Assembly: GCF_001429165.1 (NCBI RefSeq)
Contig: NZ_LMIR01000004.1
Span: 124,001 to 188,000, forward strand
Source: Agromyces sp. Root81
GTDB taxonomy: Bacteria; Actinomycetota; Actinomycetes; Actinomycetales; Microbacteriaceae
Reading direction: 5' to 3'
DNA length: 64,000 bases
Below, in pieces: positions 17,454-25,951 of this stretch. The notes beneath the pieces were generated by a model, which saw nothing but the letters and a program-made list of their open reading frames with translations, was not told the DNA's origin and made no database searches. Within the stretch, counting starts at the first letter, position 1. The number at the start of each line of letters is the position of its first letter. The position numbers were made by a program, and so were the translations under genes.

Positions 17454-18805
17454 CCCACACGATCGTCAACCCCGCCGACGAGAGCGTCGTGACCACGGTC
17501 TCCGCCGCCTCGATCGAGGACACCGACGCGGCGATCGCGCGCGCGGCCTCCGCCCAGCGCGAGTGGGCGCGGGTCGCCCCGGCCGACCGTGCCCGGCTGC
17601 TCCGCAGGTTCGCCGATGCCGTCGACGGCGCCGTGGAGGAACTCGCGGTCATCGAGATGCGCAACTCGGGGCATCCGATCAGTCAGGCGAGGTGGGAGGC
17701 CGGGCATGTGCGCGACGTGCTCGAGTACTACTCCGCGTCGCCCGAACGCCTCTTCGGCCGGCAGATCCCGGTGGCCGGCGGTCTCGACGTCACCTTCCAG
17801 GAGCCGCTCGGCGTCGTCGGCGTGATCACGCCGTGGAACTTCCCGATGACGATCGCGTCGTGGGGCTTCGCACCTGCCCTCGCGGCCGGCAACGCCGTCG
17901 TGCTGAAGCCCGCCGAATGGACGCCGCTCACGAGCATGCGCCTCGCCGAGCTCGGCCTCGAGGCCGGCCTGCCCGACGGGCTCTTCCAGGTGATCCCCGG
18001 CCAGGGCTCGGTCGTCGGCCAGCGCTTCGTGACGAACGAGACCGTTCGCAAGATCGTCTTCACCGGATCCACCGAGGTCGGCAAGCAGATCATGGCCGGC
18101 TGCGCCGACCAGGTGAAGCGCGTGACGCTCGAACTCGGCGGCAAGAGCGCCAACATCGTCTTCGCCGACTCCGACCTCGAGCGCGCCGCCGCGACCGCGC
18201 CCTACGGGGTCTTCGAGAACGCCGGGCAGGACTGCTGCGCCCGCAGCCGCATCCTCGTCGAGCGCAGCGTCTACGAGCGCTTCATGGAGCTGCTCGAGCC
18301 GGCAGTCGCCGGGGTGCGGGTCGGCGACCCGGCCGACGAGGGCACCGAGATGGGCCCGCTCGTCGCGGCGGCCCACCTCGACCGCGTGCGCTCCTTCGTA
18401 CCGGATGACTCGGAGCTCGCGTTCCGGGCCTCCGCCCCGACCGGCCCTGGCTTCTGGTTCCCGCCGACCGTGCTCACGCCGTCCCGCGACTCGCGCACCG
18501 CGCGCGAGGAGATCTTCGGCCCCGTCGTCTCGGTCTTCCCGTTCGACGACGAGGACGACGCCGTGCGCTTCGCGAACGCGAGCGAGTACGGTCTCTCGGG
18601 CTCGATCTGGACCCGAGACCTGAGCCGCGGCATCCGGGTCGCCCGTGCGATCGAGTCGGGAAACCTCTCGGTCAACTCGCACTCCTCGGTGCGCTACTCG
18701 ACGCCGTTCGGCGGGTTCAAGCAGTCGGGCCTCGGCCGCGAGCTGGGACCCGACGCACCGCTGGCCTTCACCGAGACCAAGAACGTCTTCCTCGCCGTCG
18801 ACTGA
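17450..18805 (+). CDS. Aldehyde dehydrogenase (gamma-glutamyl-aldehyde dehydrogenase candidate)
   Basis: NAD(P)-dependent oxidation of an aldehyde to the acid. The 451-residue protein contains 'TPWNFPM' (oxyanion Asn), 'FTGSTEVG', catalytic Glu in 'TLELGGKSANI' and catalytic Cys in 'NAGQDCCARSR'. 'EEIFGPVVSVF' and 'PFGGFKQSGLGRE' close the fold. It starts with GTG sharing bases with the hydrolase stop, with AAAGGA upstream. In the proposed route it converts gamma-glutamyl-acetaldehyde (or the aminobutyraldehyde equivalent) to its acid before hydrolysis. It is shorter at the N-terminus than most class members, starting close to the first conserved strand. Confidence 0.88.
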   Translation: MTHTIVNPADESVVTTVSAASIEDTDAAIARAASAQREWARVAPADRARLLRRFADAVDGAVEELAVIEMRNSGHPISQARWEAGHVRDVLEYYSASPERLFGRQIPVAGGLDVTFQEPLGVVGVITPWNFPMTIASWGFAPALAAGNAVVLKPAEWTPLTSMRLAELGLEAGLPDGLFQVIPGQGSVVGQRFVTNETVRKIVFTGSTEVGKQIMAGCADQVKRVTLELGGKSANIVFADSDLERAAATAPYGVFENAGQDCCARSRILVERSVYERFMELLEPAVAGVRVGDPADEGTEMGPLVAAAHLDRVRSFVPDDSELAFRASAPTGPGFWFPPTVLTPSRDSRTAREEIFGPVVSVFPFDDEDDAVRFANASEYGLSGSIWTRDLSRGIRVARAIESGNLSVNSHSSVRYSTPFGGFKQSGLGRELGPDAPLAFTETKNVFLAVD

Positions 18806-18832
18806 CGACCCGAACCCTACGACAGGAGCACC

Positions 18833-19624
18833 ATGACCGACCTTCCACGCATCGACCTCACCCAGCGCCTCGCCGGCCGTGTGGCCGTCATCACCGGCGG
18901 CGCCTCGGGCATCGGCCTCGCGACCGCCAAGCGCCTCGCCGCCGAGGGCGCGCACGTCGTCATCGGCGACATGGACGCCACGACCGGACCGGCCGCCGCC
19001 GAGCTCGTCGGCGGCCTCTTCGTGCAGGTCGACGTCACCGACGAGGTCCAGGTCGACCACCTGTTCGACGAGGCCGCCCGCGTCTACGGCTCGGTCGACA
19101 TCGCCTTCAACAACGCCGGCATCTCGCCGCCCGACGACGACTCGATTGAGACGACCGAGCTGCCCGCCTGGCAGAAGGTGCAGGACGTCAACCTGAAGTC
19201 GGTGTACCTGTGCTCGCGCGCGGCGCTGCGGCACATGGTCGCCCAGGGCCGCGGCTCGATCATCAACACGGCCTCGTTCGTGGCGGTGCTCGGCTCGGCG
19301 ACCTCGCAGATCTCGTACACCGCATCGAAGGGCGGCGTGCTCGCGATGAGCCGCGAGCTCGGCGTGCAGTTCGCCCGCCAGGGCATCCGCGTGAACGCCC
19401 TCTGCCCGGGCCCGGTGAACACTCCGCTGCTGCGGGAGCTGTTCGCGAAGGACCAGGAGCGTGCGCAGCGCCGTCTCGTGCACATCCCCGTCGGCCGCTT
19501 CGCCGAGCCCGAGGAGCTCGCCGCCGCGGTCGCGTTCCTCGCGAGCGACGACGCCTCGTTCATCACCGGCTCGACGTTCCTCGTCGACGGCGGCATCAGC
19601 TCGGCGTACGTCACTCCGCTCTAG
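18833..19624 (+). CDS. Short-chain dehydrogenase/reductase of the amine locus
   Basis: A 263-residue classical SDR with 'ITGGASGIG' (about 22-30), 'FNNAGISPP', catalytic Ser in 'INTASFVAV', Tyr/Lys in 'YTASKGG' and the C-terminal 'VDGGISSAY'. AGGAG precedes the ATG by 4 nt. It lies 27 bp after the aldehyde dehydrogenase and is probably the alcohol dehydrogenase of the pathway. If the amine is ethanolamine, the gamma-glutamyl adduct carries a free hydroxyl that must be oxidised to an aldehyde first, whereas a diamine route would need an amine oxidase or transaminase instead. This function is inferred. Confidence 0.82.
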   Translation: MTDLPRIDLTQRLAGRVAVITGGASGIGLATAKRLAAEGAHVVIGDMDATTGPAAAELVGGLFVQVDVTDEVQVDHLFDEAARVYGSVDIAFNNAGISPPDDDSIETTELPAWQKVQDVNLKSVYLCSRAALRHMVAQGRGSIINTASFVAVLGSATSQISYTASKGGVLAMSRELGVQFARQGIRVNALCPGPVNTPLLRELFAKDQERAQRRLVHIPVGRFAEPEELAAAVAFLASDDASFITGSTFLVDGGISSAYVTPL

Positions 19625-19627
19625 GCT
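19622..19627 (+). promoter_or_regulatory. -10 box overlapping the upstream stop codon
   Basis: TAGGCT begins with the TAG stop of the SDR gene and ends 6 nt before the GntR ATG at 19634, giving the regulator a probable leaderless promoter of its own. Confidence 0.5.
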
Positions 19628-19633
19628 CGAAGC

Positions 19634-20395
19634 ATGGGCGATGCGGTGGACGACGAGCAGGCGGAACCGGCCGAGGTGCTGAGCGCCGGGCTGCTGCTCA
19701 CCCCGGCGCGCCCGGCCAACGCCTTCGAGGAGACGGTGCAGCGACTGCTGCAGTCCATCCGGCTGGGGCTCATCGGGCCGGGCGAGCGGTTGCCCGCCGA
19801 GCGCGAGCTCGCGAGCATGCTCGAGGTCAGCCGCGACACGCTGCGCGAGGCGATCGCCTCGCTCGCCGACGCCGGATGGGTCGTGGCCCGCCGCGGGCGC
19901 TACGGCGGCACGTTCGTCTCCGACGAGCTGCCCGTCGCGCTCCCGGCGACGCCGGGCACGGCCGACGACCCGTTCGTGACCTCCGGACGCCTGGAGGACA
20001 CGCTCGCACTGCGGTCGGTGATCGAGGTCGGTGCAGCGAGGCGCGCCGCGGAGAGCGAGCTGTCGGCCAACGACCGCGAGCGTCTCTGGCAGGCCTACGA
20101 GGAGTGCAGCGCCGCTGCGGGCGAGCAGTACCGCATGGCGGATTCCCGCCTGCACCTGCTGATCGCCGAGGTGCTCGGCGCGCCGAGCGTGATCCCGCTC
20201 GTCGCCGACGTGCGCATGCGGGTCAACGAGCTCCTCGACGGCATCCCGCTGCTCGCGCCGAACATCGCGCACTCGAACGAGCAGCACCGTGCGATCGTCG
20301 GCGCCATCCTCCGCGGCAGTCCCGACGACGCCGCGAGCGCCATGGCGGAGCACCTCGAGGGCACGGAGGCGCTCCTGCGCGGCTTCTACGCCTGA
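19634..20395 (+). CDS. GntR-family (FadR/FCD) regulator of the amine locus
   Basis: A 253-residue transcription factor with about 30 N-terminal residues before the winged helix ('GERLPAERELASMLEVSRDTL'-type region near residues 50-75). The C-terminal FCD-like helical domain has Asp in 'MADSRLHLL' and later His residues ('NEQHRAI', 'MAEHLEG') at metal-site positions. It closes the ligase operon and has its own leaderless promoter. I infer it controls the ligase operon and the divergent permease, possibly through the palindrome at 15178. Confidence 0.85.
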   Translation: MGDAVDDEQAEPAEVLSAGLLLTPARPANAFEETVQRLLQSIRLGLIGPGERLPAERELASMLEVSRDTLREAIASLADAGWVVARRGRYGGTFVSDELPVALPATPGTADDPFVTSGRLEDTLALRSVIEVGAARRAAESELSANDRERLWQAYEECSAAAGEQYRMADSRLHLLIAEVLGAPSVIPLVADVRMRVNELLDGIPLLAPNIAHSNEQHRAIVGAILRGSPDDAASAMAEHLEGTEALLRGFYA

Positions 20396-20417
20396 GCGGA
20401 TGCCGCGGCATCCGCTC
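20394..20417. terminator. Palindromic hairpin at the GntR stop
   Basis: gagcggatgcc-gc-ggcatccgctc is a perfect 11-bp inverted repeat starting within the stop codon. It is one of several hairpins in the window built from the GGATGCC/GGCATCC word. Confidence 0.6.
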
Positions 20418-20444
20418 GCTCGCTTCGCCGCCGCCGAACGCGGA

Positions 20445-20476
20445 AACGGGCCGCCTCCCGAAGGAGGCGACCCGTT
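20445..20476. terminator. Bidirectional terminator
   Basis: aacggg-c-cgcctcc / ggaggcg-a-cccgtt around a cgaa tetraloop, between the convergent GntR gene and the small membrane protein gene. Confidence 0.8.
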
Positions 20477-20487
20477 CACCTGCGAAC

Positions 20488-20805
20488 TCAGAGGAACGCG
20501 AAGGGCAGCATCGCGAGCCCGAAGGCGACCGAGCCGAGCGCGACGAGCACGGTGCCCGCGAGCATCACGGCGTTGAGCACGATGCCCCAGATGGCCATGG
20601 TGCGCGACGCGGGTTCGCGACTCAACGCCAGGATGCCGAGGACGAGCCCGATCGCCGGCACGACGAAGGTGGAGCTTGCGACGATGGAGACGAGGCCGAG
20701 CACGAGGCTCGAGATGCTGAACCCGCGCGTCTCCGCGGCCGGCGCGGCGTAGGGGTTCGGCTCCGCGAACGGCGCCTGGGTTGCGGTGTCGGTGACGGTG
20801 GTCAT
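20488..20805 (-). CDS. Small DUF4190-like membrane protein
   Basis: A 105-residue protein with a polar N-terminus containing 'EPNPYAAP' and then two or three hydrophobic segments ('GFSISSLVLGLVSIVASS' and the C-terminal third). The arrangement of a Pro-rich head, two helices and the small loop 'ALSREPASRTMAIWGIVLN' resembles actinobacterial DUF4190 proteins, whose function is unknown. GGAGAGA precedes the ATG at 20805. It is transcribed alone, divergent from a nucleobase permease. Confidence 0.75.
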   Translation of the reverse strand: MTTVTDTATQAPFAEPNPYAAPAAETRGFSISSLVLGLVSIVASSTFVVPAIGLVLGILALSREPASRTMAIWGIVLNAVMLAGTVLVALGSVAFGLAMLPFAFL

Positions 20806-20944
20806 GTGATCTCTCTCCTGTTCGTGGGTGCCCGTCGTGGGCATACAACCAAGCTACGGATGCCGCGGGGACCGCGGTATGGGGCTATCCCCCCGGTACG
20901 ATCTGATGGATCCCCACCCTTCGACTCCCCCGAAACGGAGCAGC

Positions 20945-22231
20945 ATGACTCTGCCCTGGACCCTCCATGGCGACGGCAAGAACGTCAACCCGGGCGAGGT
21001 CGTCGCCCCCGGCGAACGCCTCAGCTGGCCGCGCACGATCGGCCTCGGTGCCCAGCACGTCGTCGCGATGTTCGGCGCGACCTTCCTCGTGCCGATCCTC
21101 ACGGGCTTTCCGCCCGCGACGACCCTGTTCTTCTCGGGTCTCGGCACGATCCTCTTCCTCGTGATCACGAAGAACCGCGTGCCGAGCTACCTCGGCTCCT
21201 CCTTCGCGTTCATCGCCCCGATCAGCGCCGCGATGGGCGCGAAGGGCATCGCCGACCCGATGGGCGCCGCGCTCTTCGGCATCGTGGTCGTGGGCGTGCT
21301 GCTCGCCCTCGTCGGCCTCCTCGTGCAGTGGGTGGGCACCCGATGGATCGACGCGCTCATGCCACCCGTCGTCGCCGGTGCGATCGTCGCGCTGATCGGC
21401 TTCAACCTGGCGCCCGCCGCGAAGAACAACTTCATGCTCGCCCCGCTCACCGCGCTCATCACGCTCGCCGCGGTGCTCATCGCGAGCGTCGCGTTCCGCG
21501 GCATCCTCGGTCGCATGTCGATCCTCGTCGGCGTCGTGATCGGCTATGTCGCCGCGGCGATCCAGGGCGAGATCGACTTCGCGCGCATCGAGGGCGCCGC
21601 GTGGATCGGCCTGCCGACCTTCCACCTGCCGGCGAACCCCTTCGCCGACGCCGCAGTGTGGGGGTTCCTGCCCGCCTTCCTGCCGGTCGTGCTCGTGCTC
21701 ATCGCCGAGAACGTGGGCCACATCAAGGGCGTCGCGCAGATGACCGATGCTTCGGTCAACAGGTCGACCGGGCGCGCGCTCTTCGCCGACGGCCTCGCCA
21801 CGACGATCGCCGGCTTCTTCGGCGGCTCGGGCACCACGACCTACGGCGAGAACATCGGCGTCATGGCCGCGACGCGCATCTACTCGACGGCCGCGTACTG
21901 GATCGCTGGCATCGTGGCGGTGCTGCTCGGCCTCTCCCCCAAGTTCGGCGAGGTCATCAACACCATCCCGGCCGGCGTGCTCGGCGGCGTCACCACCGCC
22001 CTGTACGGCCTCATCGGCATCATCGGCGTGAAGATCTGGCTCGACAACAAGGTCGACTTCGCCAAGCCGGTCAACCAGTTCACGGCCGCCACGGCCCTCA
22101 TCATCGGCATCGCGGACTTCACGTTCGCGATCGGCGGGGTCTCGTTCAACGGCATCGCGCTCGGCACGATCGCCGCCATCGTGGTCTACCACCTCATGAA
22201 CGGCATCGCCAAGGCGCGCGGCACGAACTGA
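20945..22231 (+). CDS. Nucleobase:cation symporter-2 permease (UraA-like uracil/xanthine permease)
   Basis: A 428-residue membrane protein of the NCS2 family that imports a nucleobase with protons. It has about 12-14 hydrophobic segments. Family motifs are 'GAQHVVAMFGATFLVPI' near residue 35, 'LIAENVGHIKGV' carrying the conserved Glu of the substrate site, and 'GTTTYGENIGVMAATRIYS' (usual NxGxxxxT-like signature). These match UraA/uracil permeases better than xanthine carriers. The ATG at 20945 follows CGGAGC. It is followed by a strong terminator shared with a purine permease on the other strand. Confidence 0.88.
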   Translation: MTLPWTLHGDGKNVNPGEVVAPGERLSWPRTIGLGAQHVVAMFGATFLVPILTGFPPATTLFFSGLGTILFLVITKNRVPSYLGSSFAFIAPISAAMGAKGIADPMGAALFGIVVVGVLLALVGLLVQWVGTRWIDALMPPVVAGAIVALIGFNLAPAAKNNFMLAPLTALITLAAVLIASVAFRGILGRMSILVGVVIGYVAAAIQGEIDFARIEGAAWIGLPTFHLPANPFADAAVWGFLPAFLPVVLVLIAENVGHIKGVAQMTDASVNRSTGRALFADGLATTIAGFFGGSGTTTYGENIGVMAATRIYSTAAYWIAGIVAVLLGLSPKFGEVINTIPAGVLGGVTTALYGLIGIIGVKIWLDNKVDFAKPVNQFTAATALIIGIADFTFAIGGVSFNGIALGTIAAIVVYHLMNGIAKARGTN

Positions 22232-22263
22232 GGCGCACGGCTCGCACGAGCCGGTGCGCGAAC

Positions 22264-22303
22264 GACGGATGCCCCTGGGCCGATCGGCCCCGGGGCATCC
22301 GTC
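22264..22303. terminator. Strong bidirectional terminator between the two nucleobase permeases
   Basis: A 12-bp stem, gacggatgcccc / ggggcatccgtc, enclosing a second palindrome, gggccgatcggccc. Confidence 0.85.
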
Positions 22304-22318
22304 GTCTCTGCCGGCAGT

Positions 22319-23785
22319 TCAGGCGCCGAGCAGCGCCTCGACCGGCCCGCGGGCGAAGTAGACGAGGAAGCCGGCTGCGACGATCCAGAGCAGCGGGCTG
22401 ATCTCGCGGGCCCTGCCCGACAGCGAGCGCACGACGACCCAGGCGATGAAGCCAGCACCGATGCCGTTCGCGATCGAGTAGGTGAGCGGCATCACGGTGA
22501 TCGCGAGGAACACCGGCAGGAGCACCGAGAACTCCGAGAAGTCGATGTGCTTGATCTGCGCCATCATGAGGGCACCCACGATGACGAGCGCCGCCGACGC
22601 GACCTCGGTCGGCACGATCGAGACCAGCGGCGTGAAGAACATCGCAGCGAGGAACAGCAGACCCGTCACGACGTTCGCGAGGCCCGTGCGCGCGCCTTCG
22701 CCGATGCCGGCGCCCGACTCGATGAAGACGGTGTTCGATGACGACGAGGTGTACCCACCGGCCACGGCGCCGACGCCCTCGACGATCAGTGCGGACTTCA
22801 GGCGCGGGAAGTCGCCCTTCTCATCGGCGAGCTTCGCCTCCTTCGAGAGACCGGTCATCGTGCCCATGGCGTCGAAGAAGTTCGTGAAGACCAGGGTGAA
22901 GACGAGCATGACGGCGGCGAGCACGCCGATGCGCTCGAAGCTGCCGAACGAGACCTGGCCGACGAGCGAGAGGTCGGGCACGCTCACGGGCGAACCGGCG
23001 AGTTCCGGAACCGAGAGGCTCCAGCCGCCCGCGTTGAACTCCTCGCCCGCGAACATCGGACCGATGTTCCAGATCGCCTCGACGACGACCGCGAGCACGG
23101 TGCCCGAGACGAGGCCGATGAGGATGCCGCCCTTGACCTTGCGCGCCACGAGGATGCCCGTGAGCAGCAGGGTGAAGATGAAGACGAGGGTCGGCACGGT
23201 CGCGACGGAACCGCCGATGCCGAGGCCGACGGGCGGCGACGATGCACCCGTCGAGGTGACGAAGCCGGCGTTCACGAAGCCGATGAACGCGATGAAGAGG
23301 CCGATGCCGACCGTGATCGCGAGCTTCAGCTGGATCGGCACGGCGTCGAAGATCATGCGTCGCAGGCCCGTCGCCGCGAGCAGCACGATGACGAGGCCGT
23401 TGATGACCACGAGACCCATCGCCTCGGGCCACGTGACCTGTCCGACGACCGAGACCGCGAGGAACGAGTTGATACCGAGCCCAGCGGCGAAGCCGAACGG
23501 CAGCCGGGCGACGAGACCGAACAGGATCGTCATGACGCCGGCGGTCAGTCCGGTGACGGCGGAGACCTGGGCGAACCCGAGCTGGTCGCCGTCGACGTCG
23601 ACGCCGGACGACAGGATGATCGGGTTGAGGATCACGATGTAGGCCATCGTCACGAAGGTGACGATGCCGCCGCGCACCTCGGTCGCGACGGTGGAGCCGC
23701 GCTTGGTGATCTCGAAGAAGCGGTCGACGGGGTGGGCCGGCCTCTCGCTCTGCGGAGCCGTTTCGGGGGTCGTTTCAGTGGTCAT
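22319..23785 (-). CDS. AzgA-type purine permease (adenine/guanine/hypoxanthine)
   Basis: A 488-residue membrane protein of the AzgA/NCS2-like group that imports purine bases. 'RGGIVTFVTMAYIVILNP' follows the N-terminal 'FFEITKRGSTVATEV', which is the family opening. 'FAAGLGINSFLA', 'FTNFFDAMGTMTGLSKEA' and 'SSSNTVFIESGAGIGEGARTG' are its other hallmarks. The ATG at 23785 has GAAGG 7 nt upstream; the frame is open further upstream without a better start. It is convergent with the UraA-like gene, so two nucleobase carriers share one terminator. Confidence 0.9.
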   Translation of the reverse strand: MTTETTPETAPQSERPAHPVDRFFEITKRGSTVATEVRGGIVTFVTMAYIVILNPIILSSGVDVDGDQLGFAQVSAVTGLTAGVMTILFGLVARLPFGFAAGLGINSFLAVSVVGQVTWPEAMGLVVINGLVIVLLAATGLRRMIFDAVPIQLKLAITVGIGLFIAFIGFVNAGFVTSTGASSPPVGLGIGGSVATVPTLVFIFTLLLTGILVARKVKGGILIGLVSGTVLAVVVEAIWNIGPMFAGEEFNAGGWSLSVPELAGSPVSVPDLSLVGQVSFGSFERIGVLAAVMLVFTLVFTNFFDAMGTMTGLSKEAKLADEKGDFPRLKSALIVEGVGAVAGGYTSSSSNTVFIESGAGIGEGARTGLANVVTGLLFLAAMFFTPLVSIVPTEVASAALVIVGALMMAQIKHIDFSEFSVLLPVFLAITVMPLTYSIANGIGAGFIAWVVVRSLSGRAREISPLLWIVAAGFLVYFARGPVEALLGA

Positions 23786-23844
23786 CCGGGAACCTTCGAT
23801 GAGGGACGCGCCGGAGTGCGGCGCGACGGGTGGACTGGTGTCGA

Positions 23845-24189
23845 TCAGGTGAACAGTTTGATGACGTGCTCGCCCACGATCAGGTAGAGCCCGTAGATCA
23901 CGGCGAGGCCGCTCACGATGAAGCAGACCCACGCACCGACGAGCGCTGCGCGTTTCTGGCCGTCGCTCAACGGGCTCTTCTTCGCCGCCTTGGCCGCCCG
24001 CTTCTCAGCCTGGCGGATCTCGGCGGGCGTCACCACGGTGATCGCGTCGGTGAACTCGGCCGGCGTCACGATGGGCGTGCGGCCCGAGATCGTGAGGAGC
24101 CGGACGCCGAACGAGTAGGCGGAGACGACGACGACGGTGCCGATCATCGCGGTGACGAAGACGAGGAGGAACGCGAACCAGTCGATCAC
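23845..24189 (-). CDS. Small membrane protein translationally coupled to the phosphate transporter
   Basis: A 114-residue protein with two predicted membrane helices (about residues 3-28, 'FAFLLVFVTAMIGTVVVVSA', and 80-105) separated by a charged loop 'EKRAAKAAKKSP'. The GTG start shares bases with the pit stop codon (GTGA), so it is made only with the transporter. I do not recognise a named family. The coupling suggests an accessory or stability subunit for the Pit permease. Confidence 0.78.
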   Translation of the reverse strand: MIDWFAFLLVFVTAMIGTVVVVSAYSFGVRLLTISGRTPIVTPAEFTDAITVVTPAEIRQAEKRAAKAAKKSPLSDGQKRAALVGAWVCFIVSGLAVIYGLYLIVGEHVIKLFT

Positions 24190-25364
24190 GAGGTCACCTT
24201 CTTCTTCGGCTTCGGGTTGCGCTTGATCTTCACCGCACGGCCCGAGTGGGCGACTTCGCTCACCACGTTGTGGTGGGAGACCTCGTTGCGACGAGACCAG
24301 AGGAAGATGCCGGCGATGACGGAGACGCCGACGATGGTGTCGATGATGATGCCGACGACCCCCAGGTGGGCGACGACCGCGGCAAGGGCACCCACGCCGC
24401 CCGCGGCCGGCAGGGTCAGCAGCCAGCCCACGCCGATGCGGCCGGCGGTGCGCCAGCGCACCTTCGATCCTCGACGGCCGAGGCCGGAGCCGATGACCGA
24501 GCCCGAGGCGACCTGCGTGGTCGAGAGGGCGAAGCCGACGTGGCTCGACGCGAGGATGGTCGCGGCGGTCGCGGTCTCGGAGGCGAAGCCCTGTGCGGGC
24601 TTCACATCGGTCAGGCCCGTGCCGAGGGTCTTGATGATGCGCCATCCGCCCATGTAGGTGCCGAGCGCGATCGCGATGGCGCACGTGACGATGACCCAGA
24701 GCTGCACCTCGGCGCCCGCAGGCTGGAGGCCGGCGGCGACGAGGGTGAGGGTGATGACGCCCATCGTCTTCTGCGCGTCGTTGGTGCCGTGCGCGAGCGC
24801 GACGAGCGACGACGAGAAGATCTGCGCATGGCGGAACCGGTCGCGGCCGTCGGGCTTGCCGTCGTAGCGACGGGTGATCGCATAGGCGAGCTTCGTCGCG
24901 GTGTAGGCGATGAGCCCCGCCGTCAGGGGCGCGAGCAGCGCGGGCAGGATGACCTTCGACATCACGACCGCGAAGTCGATCGCGCCGACGCCGAACCCGA
25001 CGAGCGCCGCGCCGATCAGGCCGCCGAAGAGCGCGTGGCTCGACGACGAGGGCAGGCCCAGCAGCCACGTGATCATGTTCCACACGATCGCGCCGATGAG
25101 GCCGGCGAAGATGAGCTCGGGTGTGATGAGCACACCGTCGTCACCCTCCTTGATGATGCCGCCCGAGATGGTCTTGGCCACCTCGGTCGACAGGAAGGCG
25201 CCGATGAGGTTCAGGATGGCGGCGAGGCCGACCGCGACCTTGGGCTTCAGCGCGCCCGTGGCGATGGGCGTCGCCATCGCGTTGGCCGTGTCGTGGAACC
25301 CGTTGGTGAAGTCGAAGAAGAGCGCCAGTGCGATGACCAGCACGACGATGAGGGTGAGATCCAC
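24186..25364 (-). CDS. pit: Low-affinity inorganic phosphate transporter (Pit family)
   Basis: Proton- or metal-phosphate symporter of 392 residues with about 10 membrane segments. The duplicated Pit signatures are visible: 'FDFTNGFHDTANAMA' near residue 17 and 'ALAHGTNDAQKTMG' in the centre. The C-terminus ends in a lysine-rich tail ('KIKRNPKPKKKV'). It starts with GTG and its ribosome site is weak. The downstream membrane protein overlaps it. A pair of PHO-box-like heptamers 11 nt apart (25406-25423) lies upstream on the opposite strand. Confidence 0.92.
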   Translation of the reverse strand: MDLTLIVVLVIALALFFDFTNGFHDTANAMATPIATGALKPKVAVGLAAILNLIGAFLSTEVAKTISGGIIKEGDDGVLITPELIFAGLIGAIVWNMITWLLGLPSSSSHALFGGLIGAALVGFGVGAIDFAVVMSKVILPALLAPLTAGLIAYTATKLAYAITRRYDGKPDGRDRFRHAQIFSSSLVALAHGTNDAQKTMGVITLTLVAAGLQPAGAEVQLWVIVTCAIAIALGTYMGGWRIIKTLGTGLTDVKPAQGFASETATAATILASSHVGFALSTTQVASGSVIGSGLGRRGSKVRWRTAGRIGVGWLLTLPAAGGVGALAAVVAHLGVVGIIIDTIVGVSVIAGIFLWSRRNEVSHHNVVSEVAHSGRAVKIKRNPKPKKKVTS

Positions 25365-25466
25365 CGGCGTCTTTCTCTGGGATCGGTGACTCCCGAGCTG
25401 TGGGAATTCACCAGATGTTCAAGGGACGTGCCTTGCAGAAGCAAGTCCGCCATGCACGAATCGATC

Positions 25467-25949
25467 CTACGTGACGGTGCTGCGCTCCTCCACCACCGTA
25501 GCGAGGTCGGCGCCGAACACGAACGTGCGCCGCACCGTGCCGCCGGCGAGCACCTCGGGCAGCCACCGGCTCGCGTCGTCCCACATCTCGTCGAGCGGGA
25601 TCTCCCGCACGTCGAACCACTCGGGGTCGAGTTCGTCCGACGGCACCGGCTCGCCCGCCCATCGTCGGCTCACGAAGACGTTCGACTCCTGACTCCAGGC
25701 CTCCCGATGCGGGAAGACGTAGCTGAGCACGCCGCGCGGCTCGAGGTCGGCCGCCGCCACGACGAGACCCGACTCCTCGAAGACCTCGCGCACCGCGGCA
25801 TCCGTCGCCGACTCGCCCGGCTCGAGCTTGCCGCCCGGCGCGACGAAGTAGCCCATGCCGAGCCCGTGCTTCTTGCGCCCCAGGAGCACCTCGATGCGGC
25901 CTCCCTGCTCGCGCAGGAGGTAGCAGACGCACACCTGGGGCAGCGGCAC
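25467..25949 (-). CDS. Nudix hydrolase (MutT/8-oxo-dGTP diphosphatase-like)
   Basis: A 160-residue Nudix protein that probably hydrolyses an oxidised nucleoside triphosphate. The Nudix box runs from 'GGKLEPGES' to 'REVFEESGL' (about residues 38-61), with all catalytic Glu residues present. 'GMGYFVAPGGK' just before the box is common in 8-oxo-purine sanitising enzymes. The GTG at 25949 lies 2 nt after the phosphofructokinase stop, so the two are cotranscribed. The exact substrate is not readable from the sequence. Confidence 0.83.
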   Translation of the reverse strand: MPLPQVCVCYLLREQGGRIEVLLGRKKHGLGMGYFVAPGGKLEPGESATDAAVREVFEESGLVVAAADLEPRGVLSYVFPHREAWSQESNVFVSRRWAGEPVPSDELDPEWFDVREIPLDEMWDDASRWLPEVLAGGTVRRTFVFGADLATVVEERSTVT

Positions 25950-25951
25950 GC

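Noticed and set aside
17219..20848. Very long (about 1200-codon) open frame on the minus strand opposite the amine operon
   Set aside because: Antisense to four well-supported genes, composition of a shadow frame, and no recognisable motif.
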